Shown: positions 61,543 to 64,000 of the stretch, one piece after another
Layout of the letters: each line of letters opens with the position of its first letter
Position numbering within the stretch: position 1 is the stretch's first letter
Source of the DNA: Xiphias gladius
Taxonomy: Eukaryota > Chordata > Actinopteri > Istiophoriformes > Xiphiidae
Length of the DNA: 64,000 bases
NCBI RefSeq assembly: GCF_016859285.1
Contig: NC_053419.1
Span: 16,217,001-16,281,000 of the forward strand
Direction: 5' to 3'
Translations under genes and position numbers: made by a program
Notes under the pieces: model-generated
The model's database searches: none
What the model was told of the DNA's origin: nothing
Seen by the model: only the letters and a program-made list of their open reading frames with translations

Positions 61543-64000
61543 CTGTAGAGGGAGAGGAAAATTCAACTTTTGACCACTTTATAACAATGAAAAATAGAAA
61601 GCACATAACTTCCCCATACATCTGTTTCTAAATTCCTCCCTAAATCTGTGGGCAAAAACAAGGCATGTGTAAGGGCCTTGTTTTTAGATATAAAAGCAGC
61701 AAGTGTTCAGACTGTAGAAGCTGCAATGATAAAATGAGCAGCATTTTTTCGATCGATTATCAAAATAGTTTCTGATTATTTTTCTAACTGTTTCAGCGCA
61801 AAAGTGTTTTATGTATTTTATTGTGTTATGTCTTCAAGTCTTTGTGTGTTCTGTGTTTTACCTGGCTGCAAGACAAATCTCCCATTGAGGGAAACAGAGT
61901 TTGAGCTGAAAGTGAATTGGCTAGTTGGCTGTTGCTGGAGTCAACAAAATCATAAACCTTCATGATGATATAAAACATACCAAACATTTGTCAGACTAAT
62001 AATACACAATATAAAACCATCCATATTTGAACTTTGTATACTGTCTTCTTTAAACTTAAAATTATAAAAGGCTTACGAGAAGTCCACATTTATCAGTAAT
62101 TAATTTGAAAATATCAAGCAGGAGACATTACAATGCCAACAGAGGAAAATTTGAGAAAGTTTTCCTTGGCAAATGAAGAACTGAGCTTGGCCAGCCATTA
62201 GCCCAGAAAGCCAATCACACAGACCACACTCGCCCCTGCTTCCTTTCGTGGTCACGTGGACTGCTCTTCCCAGCCCAGAAAGGTTTTAAATTGATTTGCA
62301 CAATGTGTTTCCTGTAATCACAACACCGCTCAGCTGTCAAGGCTGGGCAAGGGAAAGGAAAATAAAAACTGGAAATATAACCATGGGCCTCTTCACCACT
62401 CAGCCTGAAAACATTAGTACCGAGAAGCGTTCATTATCACTACCAAGGGATTGTTAATGCATGTTGTAGACATTAGTGTTGCTGCATAACAAGGGCTGCA
62501 ACTAACAATTATACTTCATTATAGATTAATACGCAGATTGTTTCCTCGAGGGATCAATGAAGTTTAGTTTATAAAATTTCAGAAAATAGTGAGAGAATGT
62601 CCATCACGGTTTCTTTAAGTCCAGGGTGATTCTTCGAATGTCTTCTGAGTCCAAAACCCAAAGATATTCAGTTTACTGTGATATAAAATACAGAAAAGCA
62701 AGAAATCTTTATATTTGAGAGACTGAAAATGGCAATTATTTGCTAGAAAAAATACATTTTAGTCAATAATGACAATGGATGCTAATTATTTTTCAGTCCA
62801 TCGACTGATCAATTAGTCAACTGACAGAAACATAATCTGCAACTATTTTGATAATGGAAGAGCTAAAATTTCAGCTTAGCTTCTCAAATGTGAGGATTTG
62901 ATGCTAGTCTTTGTCCTGCATGAACCTGAATACCTCTGCTGGTTGGACCAAAAAAAGACATTTGGAGACATCACCTTGGTCAATTGGAAACTATCGCCCT
63001 TGCTCATACATTACCACAAGTTCCATTAAACTGCCCCAAAAGAGTTAAGCGACAACAACAGGGAGATAACATAAAAAGAGAAGAGAGAGACAGATTTACA
63101 ATAGGTCCATGTCTATCCAACTGGCTGCGTGTACGTGAGGATAAATAGCCTCCACTGGTCTGTCATAGCACAGACTGCTGAAGCTCTCACTGAAGGACAC
63201 AGACAGACTTCTGAGCAAGGGGAAATGTGTGTGTGCAAGCATGCATGGGTAATTGAGGGGTGCTCTGGCAGAAACTGATGCAGCCCATTAGTCCGCATCA
63301 ATACAAATGTTCAGCCAAAACTGCCATGACAACTGCAGACCAAACCCAAAGCATCCAGTGTCACACTGAGAGCTGACAGACCCCTGACGGTTTCTGCCCC
63401 CCTTTTATTGGTGTTCTGAGATTTTCCACAAAATCAAACCCAACGTTTTCACAAATATCAGGTCACCTGCTCCAATCAAGGTTTCTGTCTTCATGCTGTA
63501 TGGCTAATACTAGTCCGACAATGTGTTTTTTTCCCCCCACCCCGTAAACACATTCAATTAAACAAAACAACAGCATCGTAGAGAGCATTAACTACTGAAA
63601 CGTTAAGAAAAGTAAAACTTAAAGGCTGACTGGTTAAACTCGACAAGACCTAAAAACTGTACTCTGCTTTTAGAAAAAACAAGGAGAAAAAAAAAAAAAA
63701 AACAAAACATAAACATTTCATCCACCATTTGTTAATAATCACCTTTAAAATCAATATCATAAATTAATTTACAGTTAAATACATTTAAATATGTGATTTA
63801 AAAGTAGCAAAATAAAAAAATTTGAATTCCACTACGGTCAAAACCTGAGATGGAAGTGTGTGGTTGGTGGATTTTAGCTGTGTATGATAACTAGTAACTA
63901 AAATTTACTAAAATGTTTTCTTTGAAATGATCAGAAAAGCCAGACCGTGTCCAAAGAGGAGGTAGCTGGGGTTGGACCGATGTCTCTGTAACATCTGCCC
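61543..64000. other. add1 5' intron
   Basis: Upstream of the exon carrying the add1 ATG (3' splice site at 61543) the sequence is intron-like and repeat-rich to the window end. The noncoding first exon and promoter of add1 are not visible. Confidence 0.6.
62490..63000 (+). repeat. two adjoining copies of the same teleost repeat upstream of the add1 ATG exon
   Basis: The first copy begins agggctgcaactaacaatta and ends near ctgatcaattagtcaactga. A second, partly inverted copy follows (ttctcaaatgtgaggatttgatgc, ggaccaaaaaaagacatttgg, agacatcaccttggtcaatt). A short fragment of the family is also at 61720-61800. Confidence 0.7.

Overview
This is a piece of a ray-finned fish nuclear chromosome, most likely from a percomorph teleost. 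The genes are vertebrate genes with many introns and GT-AG splice sites. Long (CA)n/(GT)n microsatellites are frequent, and several dispersed repeats are ones I recognise from percomorph genomes. Nothing bacterial, organellar or intact viral was seen.

Layout. (1) 1-11,400 has no convincing gene; it holds decayed transposon pieces, microsatellites and a roughly 0.95 kb element with inverted ends. (2) 11,400-21,600, plus strand: alpha-synuclein (snca), with a GC-rich noncoding first exon, five coding exons (127 aa), a 3' UTR carrying a GT repeat, and a clear AATAAA. (3) 21,600-23,390 is gene-poor. (4) 23,390-35,780, minus strand: nop14, an SSU-processome factor, with 18 coding exons (875 aa) plus a probable 5' UTR exon. 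(5) 37,425-42,164, minus strand: a divergent LEF/TCF-type HMG-box gene (8 coding exons, 494 aa). Its first exon contains an internal tandem duplication. (6) 42,775-61,542, minus strand: alpha-adducin (add1) from the ATG to the MARCKS-like tail. The head and splice sites are conserved, and three alternative-splicing units can be read: a long form of one exon, an 87-bp cassette and a 372-bp cassette. The noncoding first exon of add1 lies beyond the window.

The exon models were built by hand from splice sites, reading-frame phase and remembered human orthologues. Every junction used keeps the frame, and exon lengths add up to whole codons for all four genes. The genes are not an operon and share no pathway: membrane-binding synaptic protein (snca), ribosome assembly (nop14), probable transcription factor (HMG-box gene) and membrane skeleton (add1). 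nop14, the HMG-box gene and add1 run head to tail on the minus strand, and snca converges on them. In human 4p16.3 the order is ADD1-MFSD10-NOP14. Here the HMG-box gene occupies the MFSD10 position and I found no MFSD10 coding sequence. snca, which lies at 4q22 in human, sits beside nop14.

The best candidates for something undescribed are: the divergent LEF/TCF gene, with no N-terminal beta-catenin-binding motif, a duplicated proline-rich unit and a TG repeat at one 3' splice site; the tyrosine-free, short-tailed alpha-synuclein lacking four residues between two of its repeats; and the add1 cassette exon preceded by a CA repeat.
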